A stretch of DNA of 64,000 nucleotides from NCBI GenBank assembly GCA_050185195.1, contig JBFWZQ010000002.1:1-64000 (forward strand), read 5' to 3'. The notes beneath the pieces are model-generated. The model ran no database searches. It saw nothing but the letters and a program-made list of their open reading frames with translations, and had not been told where the DNA came from. This document shows, one piece after another, positions 1 through 8,522 of the stretch (its first letter is position 1; each line of letters begins with the position of its first letter). This DNA is from CADEFQ01 sp050185195. Lineage in GTDB: Bacteria > Pseudomonadota > Gammaproteobacteria > Steroidobacterales > Steroidobacteraceae. The position numbers and the translations under genes were made by a program.

Positions 1-758
1 TCGCGCACCTGCGTGCCGGGCGGCAGTGCGGCGCGCAGGCTCGCGGCGCGCGCGGGCGCGGCGAGTGCATCGTCGAAGCGCACATGCACGGCGCCGGCGC
101 GACTGTCCGCGGGCAGCACCGCGCGCACGTCGGCGAGCGAGGCGAGCAGCAGCACGCCATCATGGTCCTGCAGGCCGACCTCGAAGACACCCGCGACGTT
201 GAACTGGCGCAGCCGCGGCTCGGGTGCCCCGCCTGCCCCGATCGAGGGGACGAGCAGCGTCACCGTGTCGCCGGGCGCGACCCCGAGGCGCTGCGCGACA
301 ACCGATCCCAGGATCACGCGGTTGCTGCCGGGCGTCAGCGCATCGAGCGAGCCGCTCTTCACCGCGCGTGCCACGTCCGTCACCGTACCCTCGAGCCCCG
401 GGTCGATCCCCCGCAGCATCACCGGCAGCATTTCGGGCGTGTGCAGCGCGAGCGCCTGCACTTCGATGTAGGGCGCCGCGCCTTCGACGCCTGGCATCGT
501 CATGAGGTCCGCCGCGAGGCGCGCCAGGTTTTCCGGGCTGTCGGGCGCCGGGCTCACGCGTGCGTGCGAGGACAGCGCGAGCAGCCGGTCGCGCAACTCG
601 CCTTCGAAACCGTTCATGACGGAGAGGATCACGATGAGCGCCGCGACGCCCACGCAGACGCCGCCGACCGACACCCAGGTGATGAAGGAGACGAAGAACT
701 TGTGGCTGCGGGCCCGCACGTAGCGCAGGCCCACGAACAGGGACAGCGGATGGAACAT
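1..758 (-). CDS. LolC/LolE-type lipoprotein-releasing ABC permease (N-terminal part)
   Basis: Inner-membrane permease of the LolCDE transporter, which extracts lipoproteins from the inner membrane and hands them to LolA. The visible part (about 252 codons, C-terminus beyond the window edge) starts MFHPLSLFVGLRYVRA, followed by a first membrane segment ending in ILSVMNGFEGELRDR, a hallmark of the LolC/E family, and then a MacB-like periplasmic domain (SNRVILGS, GDTVTLLVP). An in-frame ATG at 770 would add MRRR; 758 is chosen because family members begin at MF/MY-P. LolC and LolE cannot be told apart from this half. It diverges from the gene at 871; lolD would be expected beyond the left edge. 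Confidence 0.9.
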   Translation of the reverse strand, partial: MFHPLSLFVGLRYVRARSHKFFVSFITWVSVGGVCVGVAALIVILSVMNGFEGELRDRLLALSSHARVSPAPDSPENLARLAADLMTMPGVEGAAPYIEVQALALHTPEMLPVMLRGIDPGLEGTVTDVARAVKSGSLDALTPGSNRVILGSVVAQRLGVAPGDTVTLLVPSIGAGGAPEPRLRQFNVAGVFEVGLQDHDGVLLLASLADVRAVLPADSRAGAVHVRFDDALAAPARAASLRAALPPGTQVR

Positions 759-870
759 TCTGCGGCGCATTATGACGCAGTTCACACAAATCGCAGGTCC
801 CGGCACGACACCGGGGCCGCGCGCGGCGTCGGTGCTATAGTCAAACGGCTTGTTTTCCGGGAGGTTTCCC

Positions 871-1149
871 ATGTCCACACGTGCAGTGCCCTGGCTCGTG
901 GCCGGGCTGCTCCTGTCCGGCGCCGTCGCGGCCGAGACCGTCGTCGTCGATGGCCAGGTCGCGGTACGCCAGTCCAGCGTCGAGCGCCCGTCGCGCGGCT
1001 CGACCATGACAGCCGTCGAACAGCGATTCGGCGCACCGAATTCACGGCATGCCGCCATCGGCCAGCCGCCGATCACGCGCTGGGACTACGCCCACTTCTC
1101 CGTGTTCTTCGAGAACGACCGGGTGATCCACGCCGTCGCGACGGGTTAG
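871..1149 (+). CDS. Small exported conserved protein of unknown function
   Basis: 92-residue protein with an N-terminal signal peptide (hydrophobic LVAGLLLSGAVAA, probable cleavage before ETVVVDG). The C-terminal half has the pattern GSTMTAVEQRFGAP followed by PPITRWDYAHFSVFFE, which recalls small SmpA/BamE-like periplasmic proteins in which a helix is followed by beta strands; this is a resemblance, not a proven homology. The ATG at 871 has GGGAGG six bases upstream; a TTG 21 bases earlier is less likely. It lies 65 bases upstream of mfd on the same strand and may share its transcript. No function is assigned. Confidence 0.75.
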   Translation: MSTRAVPWLVAGLLLSGAVAAETVVVDGQVAVRQSSVERPSRGSTMTAVEQRFGAPNSRHAAIGQPPITRWDYAHFSVFFENDRVIHAVATG

Positions 1150-1214
1150 CGCGGCAAGCCATAGACAGGTAAGCTGCCGCGCTTCGCGGCGGCCCGTTGC
1201 CGCCCGCGGCAACG

Positions 1215-4200
1215 ATGAGCATCCTCGAGCCCCCACTACCCGACGCCTCGCGCCGCCAGGTCCGCTGGCACCAGCTCTACGGCAGCGCACCCTCGCTGGC
1301 GCTTGCCGAGGCGGCCGATCGCGCGCCCGGCCTGCTGCTGGTCGTCTGCAGCGATACGCGTGAAGTCGAGCGGCGCGCCGCCGAGATCGCCTTCTTCGGC
1401 GGCGATCGCCTGCCTGTCCTCACCTTTGCCGATTGGGAAGTGCTGCCGTACGACCGCTTCTCCCCGCACCCCGACATCACATCGGAACGACTCGCGACGC
1501 TCGCCGACCTGCCCGGCCTGCGGCGTGGCGTGTTGCTGGTCGCGGCCGACACCCTGCTCGGCCGCCTGTCGCCGGCGCCCTACGTGCTCGGCCGCAGCTT
1601 CCAGCTCGCGCGCGGCGAGCGCCTCGCGCTCGAGCCGCTGCGCGCCCGGCTCGTCGAATCCGGCTACGTGGCCGTGAGCCAAGTCACGACCCCGGGCGAA
1701 TTCGCGATGCGCGGCTCGCTGCTCGACGTATTCCCGATGGGTTCGCCGCAGCCACTGCGCATCGACCTCTTCGACGACGAGATCGAGGCCATCCGGCGTT
1801 TCGATCCCGACACGCAGCGCTCGCTCGACGCGCTCGACGCCGTGCGCCTGCTGCCGGCGCGCGAGACGCCGCTCGATCCGGACGCCGTGCGTGCCTTTCG
1901 CCGCCGTTATCGCACGCGCTTCGAAGGCGACCCCACCCGCTCGGAAATCTATCGCGGCGTCAGCGAAGGCATCGCGCCGCCCGGCATCGAGTTCTACCTG
2001 CCGCTCTTTCACGAGGAGACGTCGCTGCTCGCCGACTTCCTCCCCGCAGGCACCGTGCTCGCGGCGAACGCCAGCCTCGACGCCGACCTCGCCCGGGCAT
2101 GGGCGGAAATCGAAGCGCGCCATGAGGCCCACCGGCACGACATCGAGCGCCCGTTGCTCGAGCCAGCGGAGCTGTACGTCCCGCCGGCCGGGATCCTCGC
2201 GCGCCTCGACCGGCTGCCGTCCATCACGCTCGACACTTTCAAGAGCGAGCACGCGGACGAAGGCACGCACAACTTCCCCACCGCGGCACCGCCCGAGCTG
2301 CGCCTCGACGTGCGCGCCGAGGCGCCGCTCGCGCCGCTCGACGCCCTGCTCGCAGGCTACGACGGCCGCGTGCTGATCGCGGCGGATTCCGCGGGCCGTC
2401 GCGAAGTCCTCGCGGAGATGCTGCGCGGCCATCGCACGCCGATCGCTCCCGTCGACGGGTGGGTCGCCTTTGCGCGCGGCACCGAGCGCTTCGCGCTCAC
2501 CGTGGCGCCCGACATCGACGGCCTCACGATCACGACGCCCGCCATCACCGTGCTCGCCGAGTCGCGGCTCTTCGGCGCGCGCGCCCGCCAGGAGCGCCGC
2601 CGCCGACGTGCCGCGAGCGATCCACAGGCCATCCTGCGCGACCTGCGCGACCTCACGACAGGCGCGCCCGTGGTGCACGAGGAATACGGCGTCGGCCGTT
2701 ACGTCGGGCTCACGGTGATGGAGGCCGCCGGCCAGGCCGGCGAATTCCTGGTGCTCGAATACCGCGACGGCGACCGCGTCTACGTGCCGGTGCACGCCTT
2801 GCACCTCGTCAGCCGCTACACTGGCGCGGCGCCCGAAAGCGCGCCGCTGCACAAGCTCGGCACCGACCAGTGGGCCAGGGCGCGGAAGAAGGCCGCGGCG
2901 CAGGTGCGCGACGTCGCCGCCGAACTGCTCGACCTCTACGCGCAACGGCAGGCCCGCCGCGCCCTCGCACTGCCGTTGCGCGAACTGGAATACCAGGGCT
3001 TCGCCAACGCCTTCCCGTTCGAGGAAACGCCCGAACAGGCCGACGCGATCGCCAAGGTGATCGAAGACCTCGGCGCCGCGCGGCCGATGGACCGCATCGT
3101 CTGCGGCGACGTCGGATTCGGCAAGACCGAGGTGGCGATGCGCGCGGCCTTCGTCGCCGTGCAGGCCGGCAGGCAGGTGGTCGTGCTGGTCCCGACGACG
3201 CTGCTCGCCGAACAGCACGTCGCCAATTTCCGCGACCGATTCGCCGATTGGCCGGTGCGCATCGAGGGCCTGTCCAGGTTTCGCAGCTCGAAGGAATCCG
3301 ATGCGGTGATCGAGGGCCTCGCGGCCGGCACGGTCGACATCGTCGTCGCCACGCACCGGCTGCTGCATGCGAACGTGCGCATCAAGGACCTAGGCCTCGT
3401 CATCATCGACGAAGAGCACCGCTTCGGCGTGCGCGACAAGGAGCGGCTCAAGACGCTGCGGGCCGAGGTGCACGTGCTTACGCTCACCGCGACCCCGATC
3501 CCCCGCACGCTCAACATGGCGCTCGGCGGCCTGCGCGACCTGTCACTGATCACGACCCCGCCCGCCGAGCGCCTCGCCATCAAGACCTTCGTCACCGAGT
3601 GGCAGGATGCGGCGCTGCGCGAGGCGATGCTGCGCGAGCTGCGTCGCGGCGGCCAGGTCTATTTCGTGCACAACGAGGTGCGCGACATCGAGAAGGTCGC
3701 CGGCACGATCGCGCGGCTCGTGCCCGAGGCCGACGTGCGGGTCGGCCACGGACAGATGCGCGAGCGCGACCTCGAGCAGCTGATGGTCGATTTCTATCAT
3801 CGGCGCTTCAACGTGCTCGTCTGCACGACGATCATCGAGAGTGGCATCGACGTGCCAACCGCCAACACGATCATCATCGACCGCGCGGACCGCATGGGAC
3901 TCGCGCAGCTGCACCAGCTGCGCGGCCGCGTGGGTCGCTCGCACCATCGCGCCTACGCGTACCTGCTCGCGCCGCCGCGCAAGGCGCTGTCGGCCGACGC
4001 CGCGAAACGCCTCGAGGCGATCGAATCCATGGAGGAACTCGGCGCGGGCTTCGTGCTCGCGACGCACGACCTCGAGATCCGTGGCGCGGGTGAGCTGCTC
4101 GGCGAATCGCAGAGCGGCGAGCTGACCGAAGTGGGCCTCTCGCTCTTCCTCGACATGCTCGAACACGCGGTCAAGGCGCTGCGCGAAGGGCGCGAGCCAG

Positions 4201-4676
4201 CGCTCGATCAGCCGCTCGGTGCACCGACTGAAATCGAGCTGCGCCTGCCCGCGCTCCTGCCCGAGGATTACGTCGGCGACGTGCACGTGCGCCTCGCGCT
4301 CTACAAGCGGATCGCCGCCGCGGCCGATGAACCCGCGCTCGATGAGCTCACCGCGGAACTCGTCGACCGCTTCGGCCCACTGCCCGGACCAGCCGTTGCC
4401 CTGTTGCGCGTGACGCGCCTGCGGCTCGCGGCCCGCGTACTCGGCGTGCGCAAGCTCGACCTCGGCGCCCAGGGCGGATATGTGCTGTTCGAGGCGCAGA
4501 ATGCCGTCGATCCGCGCGCCGTCGTGCGCCTGATCCAGGACAAGTCCCGCGAGTACCGCCTCGATGGCCCCCTCAAGCTGCGTGTGTCGCGCGACCTCGA
4601 GGAAGAGGACGAGCGCTTCGATTTCGCGGGCCACCTGCTCGCGAGGCTGCGCGCGCCGGCCCAGGCGGTACACTAG
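1215..4676 (+). CDS. mfd: Transcription-repair coupling factor Mfd
   Basis: ATP-dependent DNA translocase that removes RNA polymerase stalled at lesions and recruits UvrA. The protein has 1153 residues, matching the usual 1150. The N-terminal UvrB-like region (LADWEVLPYDRFSPHPDI-like segment) is followed by the RNA-polymerase-interacting domain (VHEEYGVGRYVGL, about residue 485), then superfamily-2 helicase motifs: Walker A GDVGFGKT at about 631-638, DEEH at 732-735, the LTATPIPRTL motif, and the QLRGRVGRS motif VI. The C-terminal TRCF domain is present. ATG at 1215 is chosen over an upstream TTG at 1197. The csiV-like gene follows four bases after the stop. Confidence 0.98.
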   Translation: MSILEPPLPDASRRQVRWHQLYGSAPSLALAEAADRAPGLLLVVCSDTREVERRAAEIAFFGGDRLPVLTFADWEVLPYDRFSPHPDITSERLATLADLPGLRRGVLLVAADTLLGRLSPAPYVLGRSFQLARGERLALEPLRARLVESGYVAVSQVTTPGEFAMRGSLLDVFPMGSPQPLRIDLFDDEIEAIRRFDPDTQRSLDALDAVRLLPARETPLDPDAVRAFRRRYRTRFEGDPTRSEIYRGVSEGIAPPGIEFYLPLFHEETSLLADFLPAGTVLAANASLDADLARAWAEIEARHEAHRHDIERPLLEPAELYVPPAGILARLDRLPSITLDTFKSEHADEGTHNFPTAAPPELRLDVRAEAPLAPLDALLAGYDGRVLIAADSAGRREVLAEMLRGHRTPIAPVDGWVAFARGTERFALTVAPDIDGLTITTPAITVLAESRLFGARARQERRRRRAASDPQAILRDLRDLTTGAPVVHEEYGVGRYVGLTVMEAAGQAGEFLVLEYRDGDRVYVPVHALHLVSRYTGAAPESAPLHKLGTDQWARARKKAAAQVRDVAAELLDLYAQRQARRALALPLRELEYQGFANAFPFEETPEQADAIAKVIEDLGAARPMDRIVCGDVGFGKTEVAMRAAFVAVQAGRQVVVLVPTTLLAEQHVANFRDRFADWPVRIEGLSRFRSSKESDAVIEGLAAGTVDIVVATHRLLHANVRIKDLGLVIIDEEHRFGVRDKERLKTLRAEVHVLTLTATPIPRTLNMALGGLRDLSLITTPPAERLAIKTFVTEWQDAALREAMLRELRRGGQVYFVHNEVRDIEKVAGTIARLVPEADVRVGHGQMRERDLEQLMVDFYHRRFNVLVCTTIIESGIDVPTANTIIIDRADRMGLAQLHQLRGRVGRSHHRAYAYLLAPPRKALSADAAKRLEAIESMEELGAGFVLATHDLEIRGAGELLGESQSGELTEVGLSLFLDMLEHAVKALREGREPALDQPLGAPTEIELRLPALLPEDYVGDVHVRLALYKRIAAAADEPALDELTAELVDRFGPLPGPAVALLRVTRLRLAARVLGVRKLDLGAQGGYVLFEAQNAVDPRAVVRLIQDKSREYRLDGPLKLRVSRDLEEEDERFDFAGHLLARLRAPAQAVH

Positions 4677-4680
4677 GCCC

Positions 4681-5217
4681 ATGCGCCCCCTGACCCTCGG
4701 CTTCGCGCTGCTGCTCTTCGCCTTCGCCCGGCCCGCCCTGCCGCAAGCAGAGGCCGGCGCCTACAACATCGAAGTCATCGTATTTCGCACGGGTGCGGAC
4801 TCCCCGGACGCAGCCGGCGGCGGTGCCTTGCCAGCCGGTGACGACAACTCTCCGTCGGGCGTGGCCAGTGTGGCCCGCCTCATCGGCCTGCTACCGGCGG
4901 GCAGCCTGCAACTCGGGCCCGTGCTTGCGCGCCTGCGCGCGAACGGCGGCTACGTTCCGCTTGCGAGCGCCGGCTGGACGCAGACGCCGAGTCCCTGGGG
5001 TTCGCGCAGCGGGTTTGCACTCGCGCGCCTCGGCATCACCGCGGACGGGCTGTCCGGCACGGCCTGGCTCGAACGCGGGCAATACCTGCACCTCGGTTTC
5101 TCGCTGCGCTACGGACAGGCGACGATCCATGAAATCCGCCGCGTGCGCCTCGGCGAACTGAACTATTTCGACAACCCGGCTTTCGGGGTGATCGCGGTCG
5201 TCACGGCCGCGCGCTGA
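4681..5217 (+). CDS. CsiV-family periplasmic protein (short form)
   Basis: 178-residue exported protein with a signal peptide (LTLGFALLLFAFARPALPQA). The segment YNIEVIVFRTG just after it is characteristic of the CsiV family (PF10972), whose Pseudomonas members bind peptidoglycan and whose gene commonly follows mfd. Here the start codon lies four bases past the mfd stop, so the two are probably co-transcribed. Most members I know of are considerably longer, so the middle region appears reduced. The conserved C-terminal half (YLHLGFSLRYG, RRVRLGELNYFDNPAFGVIAVV) is retained. The family call rests on context plus these motifs. Confidence 0.75.
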   Translation: MRPLTLGFALLLFAFARPALPQAEAGAYNIEVIVFRTGADSPDAAGGGALPAGDDNSPSGVASVARLIGLLPAGSLQLGPVLARLRANGGYVPLASAGWTQTPSPWGSRSGFALARLGITADGLSGTAWLERGQYLHLGFSLRYGQATIHEIRRVRLGELNYFDNPAFGVIAVVTAAR

Positions 5218-5227
5218 CAGCAGGCCC

Positions 5228-6157
5228 TCAGGGCTTGTACTCGCGCTTCTCCGCCATCGCGACCCGATTGCGGCCTTGCGCCTTGGCCCGCGCGAGCGCA
5301 GCCTCGGCGGCCTTCACGAGCAGTGTCACGGGCTGGTCGCGCAGCGGCAGGCAGCTCGCGATACCGACGCTCACGGTCACGAATTTCGCCGTCGAGCGCG
5401 GGTGGTGGACCTGCTGTTCGCGCACGCGCTGCACGAGGATGCGCGCGTACTCGGCGAGCTTCTCGTCGCTGTTGCCATGGGCGAGCACGGCGATGCCGCC
5501 CCCGTCCCAGCGGCCGAGCAGGTCGCTGCCACGACGAAAGGACGCGGCGATCAGCGTCGACGTGCGGCGGATGCAGGCGTCCCCGCCGGCGCGGCCATAG
5601 GTGTCGTTGTAGGCGCCGAGGCTGTCGACGTCGAAGATGGCAAGCCCGAGCTGGCGCATCTCACGCTGCGCGAGCGACCAGTCGCGCTTCAGCAGTTCCT
5701 CGAAATACGGGCGTGTCGCGAGCGTCGTCAGCCGATCCTCGCGCATCCACGTCGGCAGGCCCGCGAGCGCCTTCACGGTGGCGCGCGGCCGGTCGCTCGC
5801 ATCGCGGTGATAACCGATGAAATGGGTGACCCGCCCGGCTGCGTCGCGCACGGGCTGCAGGTGGATGTCGACCCAGAAAACGCCGCCGTTCTTGCGATAG
5901 TTGCGCAGCAGCACCTGGCAGGAATCCCCGCGTTCGACGGCCTGCTGCAGGCGGTAACGCGCGTCCTGCTCACGATCGTTGCCCTGCAGGTGGCGCAGGT
6001 TGCGCCCCAGCAGGTCGGCCGCCGCGTGCCCCGTCAGGTATTCGAAGGCGGCGTTGGCGTAGACGACGGGCTGGTCGCCCTCCGCCTCGCAGATGACGAT
6101 GCCTTCGGGCGCCGCGTCGAGCACGCTGCGCAGGAACGCGGCCGACCAGTCCTTCAT
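5228..6157 (-). CDS. LOV-like PAS domain fused to a degenerate GGDEF domain
   Basis: 309-residue cytoplasmic two-domain protein. Residues 10-120 form a PAS domain closest to the LOV type: GRNLRHLQ at 51-58, NYRKNG at 86-91, PVRDAAGRVTHFIG at 102-115. The photo-adduct cysteine of GxNCRFLQ is Leu54, and the flavin-sensing Gln of FIGxQ is His117. Residues 145-305 form a GGDEF fold (FDVDSL 175-180, YNDTYGRAGGD), but the signature GGDEF is DGGGI at 218-222, so the catalytic acidic pair is gone. The inhibitory c-di-GMP site RxxD is intact (RGSD 209-212) at the canonical five-residue distance. The start codon overlaps the nagZ stop (ATGA), implying translational coupling. It is probably not a cyclase and could be a c-di-GMP receptor. 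Confidence 0.85.
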   Translation of the reverse strand: MKDWSAAFLRSVLDAAPEGIVICEAEGDQPVVYANAAFEYLTGHAAADLLGRNLRHLQGNDREQDARYRLQQAVERGDSCQVLLRNYRKNGGVFWVDIHLQPVRDAAGRVTHFIGYHRDASDRPRATVKALAGLPTWMREDRLTTLATRPYFEELLKRDWSLAQREMRQLGLAIFDVDSLGAYNDTYGRAGGDACIRRTSTLIAASFRRGSDLLGRWDGGGIAVLAHGNSDEKLAEYARILVQRVREQQVHHPRSTAKFVTVSVGIASCLPLRDQPVTLLVKAAEAALARAKAQGRNRVAMAEKREYKP

Positions 6158-7206
6158 GCCCGCCCCGCCGACAGTTCGAGCGCGGGCGCCTGCGTGCAGT
6201 GCGCCAGCGCCCGCTGGCTCTGCCGCCACGCATCGCTCGCGAGCAACGCCGAATGCGACAGGCCGTCGCGGCCCCGCAGCCGCGCGAGGCGCAGGTGCAT
6301 CGCCGGATCGGGCTCGACGTGCAGCCGGTCGAGCAGCTTTGCCACGGCAGGCCGGTCGTTGCAGACCGCGAGCACGTCGCAGCCGGCGGCGAGCGCGGCC
6401 TCTGCACGCACCACGATGTCGCCGCATGCGGCCGCCCCGCCCATCGACAGGTCGTCGCTGAAGACGATGCCGCGAAAGCCGAGTTCTTCGCGCAGCACGG
6501 CGCGGATCCAGCGCGACGACAGGCTCGCGGGCGGCGCGTCGACCTGCGGAAAGGCCACGTGCGCGACCATGACACCGGGCAGCTGGTTGGCGATCAGGCG
6601 CCGGTACGGCGTGAGGTCGTCCTCCATGTCGACGAGCGCGCGGCGATCCACGGGCAGCGCGTGGTGCGAATCGGCGACGACGGCGCCGTGCCCGGGGAAA
6701 TGCTTGGCGGTCGCGGCCATGCCCGCGTCGCGCATGCCATGCATGTAGGCCACCGCAAGGTCCGCCACCGCCGCGGCGCGGGAGTGGAAGGCCCGGTCGC
6801 CGATGACTTCGCTCACGCCGTAGTCGAGGTCGACGCAGGGCGCGAACGAGATGTCGACGCCGCAGGCGCGCAGTTCCGCGGCCATCAGCCAGCCGAGCTC
6901 GCGCGCGAGCTCGAGGCCGCGACGGGCGTCGAGTTCGTATTCCTGGCCGAACCGGCGCACGGCGGGCAGGCGGGAAAAACCCGGGCGAAAGCGCTGCACG
7001 CGCCCGCCCTCCTGGTCGACGGCGATCACCAGCGCCGGCTGGCGCACGGCGTGGATGGCGGCGGTCAGGTAGCCGAGCTGCCCGGGATCGACGTAGTTGC
7101 GGGTGAACAGGATGACGCTGCCGACGAGCGGGTGCGCCAGCAGCTCGCGCTCTTCGGCATCGAGTTCGGGGCCTTTGAGGTCGACCATCAGCGGGCCGAG
7201 TGTCAT
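6154..7206 (-). CDS. nagZ: Beta-N-acetylhexosaminidase NagZ
   Basis: Glycoside hydrolase family 3 enzyme acting in the cytoplasm on GlcNAc-anhydro-muropeptides during cell-wall recycling; its products influence AmpC-type beta-lactamase induction where that pathway exists. The 350-residue length is typical. The substrate loop KHFPGHG is at 168-174 with the catalytic histidine region (DSHHALP) just after, and SDDLSM at 250-255 carries the nucleophilic aspartate. Conserved QEGGRVQR is at 65-72. Its start overlaps the rlmD stop by four bases and its stop overlaps the start of the LOV-GGDEF gene the same way. Confidence 0.97.
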   Translation of the reverse strand: MTLGPLMVDLKGPELDAEERELLAHPLVGSVILFTRNYVDPGQLGYLTAAIHAVRQPALVIAVDQEGGRVQRFRPGFSRLPAVRRFGQEYELDARRGLELARELGWLMAAELRACGVDISFAPCVDLDYGVSEVIGDRAFHSRAAAVADLAVAYMHGMRDAGMAATAKHFPGHGAVVADSHHALPVDRRALVDMEDDLTPYRRLIANQLPGVMVAHVAFPQVDAPPASLSSRWIRAVLREELGFRGIVFSDDLSMGGAAACGDIVVRAEAALAAGCDVLAVCNDRPAVAKLLDRLHVEPDPAMHLRLARLRGRDGLSHSALLASDAWRQSQRALAHCTQAPALELSAGRA

Positions 7207-8522
7207 GAGGCGCAAGTATCGTGGATAGTCTCGAGCAGCGCCATCGATTCGACGTGGGTCGTATGCGGGAACATGTCGATGGCGCCCGCCGCCTTCAGCA
7301 CGTAGCCGTGCTCGTGCACGAGGATGCCGAGGTCGCGCGCGAGGGTGCCCGGGTGGCAGGAGATGTACACGATGCGACGCGGCGCGATGCGCGCGATCGC
7401 GGCCAGCACTTCCCGCGCACCGGCCCGCGGTGGGTCGAGCAGGACGTGCGAGTAGCCGCATTCCCACCAGCGTCGCTGCGCGACATCTTCCGCCGCGAGG
7501 TTGCCGACATGGAATTCGGCGTTGCCGATGCCGTTCGCGAGGGCGTTGGCGCGGGCGCGCCCGATCAGGCCAGCATCCCCCTCGATGCCGACCACGTGGC
7601 CGGCGCGGCGCGCGAGTGCCAGCGTGAAATTGCCGAGGCCGCAGAACAGGTCGAGCACGCGGTCCCCGGGACCGGCGTCGAGCAGCTGCACCGCCCGCGA
7701 CACGAGCGCCTGGTTGATGGCGGCGTTGACCTGGAGAAAATCGTTCGGCTCGAAGGCGAGGCGCAGGTCGAATTCCGGCAAGGCATAGTCGAGGTCCGCG
7801 GCCTTGCCGTCCAGGGGCGCCACGGTGTCGAGGCCGCCCGGCTGCAGGTACATCGTCACGTCGTGCGCGGCGCCGAACGCGCGGATCGCCTCGAGGTCCT
7901 GCGCCGAGGGCGCCGAGAGCACCCGCAGGATCACCGCCCGCGCGCGATCGCCGGCCGCGACCTCGACCTGCGGCACGCGTTCCCGGATCGAGAGCCCCGT
8001 CAGCAACGCGGACAGGGGCGCCACGAGCGCATCGAACGGCGGCGTGAGCACCCGGCAACTTTCGATCTCCGCGACGTAGGACGTGGCGCGCTCGCGAAAG
8101 CCGACGAGCGAGCGGCCCTTCTTGCCGACGAAACGCGCGCTCAGGCGCGCGCGCCGGCGGTAGTTCCAGGCCGGACCCTCGAGCGGCGCGAGCCACGCCT
8201 GCGGCACCACCCGGCCGATGCGCTCGAGGCCCTGCGCGAGCTCGGCACCCTTGGCGGCGAGCTGGGCCGCCGGCGCCAGATGCTGCAGCGCGCAGCCCCC
8301 GCAGGTACCGAAATGCGGACAGGCGGGCGCGACCCGATCGACCGACGGTTCGACGACTTCGACGAGCTGCGCCTCGTCGTGCTGGCGGTGGCGGCGCGTG
8401 CGCGCATAGCGGATGGCCTCGCCCGGCAGCACGCCCGGCACGAACGCCGTCTTGCCCTCCTTCACGATGCCGTCCCCGTCGTGATTGAGCGCGAGGACTA
8501 CGCCGGACTCGATGTCGCCCAT
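7203..8522 (-). CDS. rlmD: 23S rRNA (uracil-1939-C5)-methyltransferase RlmD
   Basis: SAM-dependent enzyme that makes m5U1939 in 23S rRNA. The 439-residue protein begins with a short TRAM-like domain, followed by the iron-sulphur cysteines C68, C74, C77 (CPHFGTCGGC) and C156. The methyltransferase domain shows LDLFCGLGNFTL and the catalytic SCHPGTLARDL, with the nucleophilic Cys in the position of SCNPxTLARD; the N-to-H change in this motif is unusual but tolerated in relatives. The start overlaps the end of the upstream exonuclease gene by 25 bases, and the stop overlaps nagZ by four bases. Confidence 0.95.
   Translation of the reverse strand: MGDIESGVVLALNHDGDGIVKEGKTAFVPGVLPGEAIRYARTRRHRQHDEAQLVEVVEPSVDRVAPACPHFGTCGGCALQHLAPAAQLAAKGAELAQGLERIGRVVPQAWLAPLEGPAWNYRRRARLSARFVGKKGRSLVGFRERATSYVAEIESCRVLTPPFDALVAPLSALLTGLSIRERVPQVEVAAGDRARAVILRVLSAPSAQDLEAIRAFGAAHDVTMYLQPGGLDTVAPLDGKAADLDYALPEFDLRLAFEPNDFLQVNAAINQALVSRAVQLLDAGPGDRVLDLFCGLGNFTLALARRAGHVVGIEGDAGLIGRARANALANGIGNAEFHVGNLAAEDVAQRRWWECGYSHVLLDPPRAGAREVLAAIARIAPRRIVYISCHPGTLARDLGILVHEHGYVLKAAGAIDMFPHTTHVESMALLETIHDTCAS

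Noticed and set aside
836..841. TATAGT as the -10 of the small exported protein and mfd
   Set aside because: No -35 element at suitable distance; evidence too thin to list.
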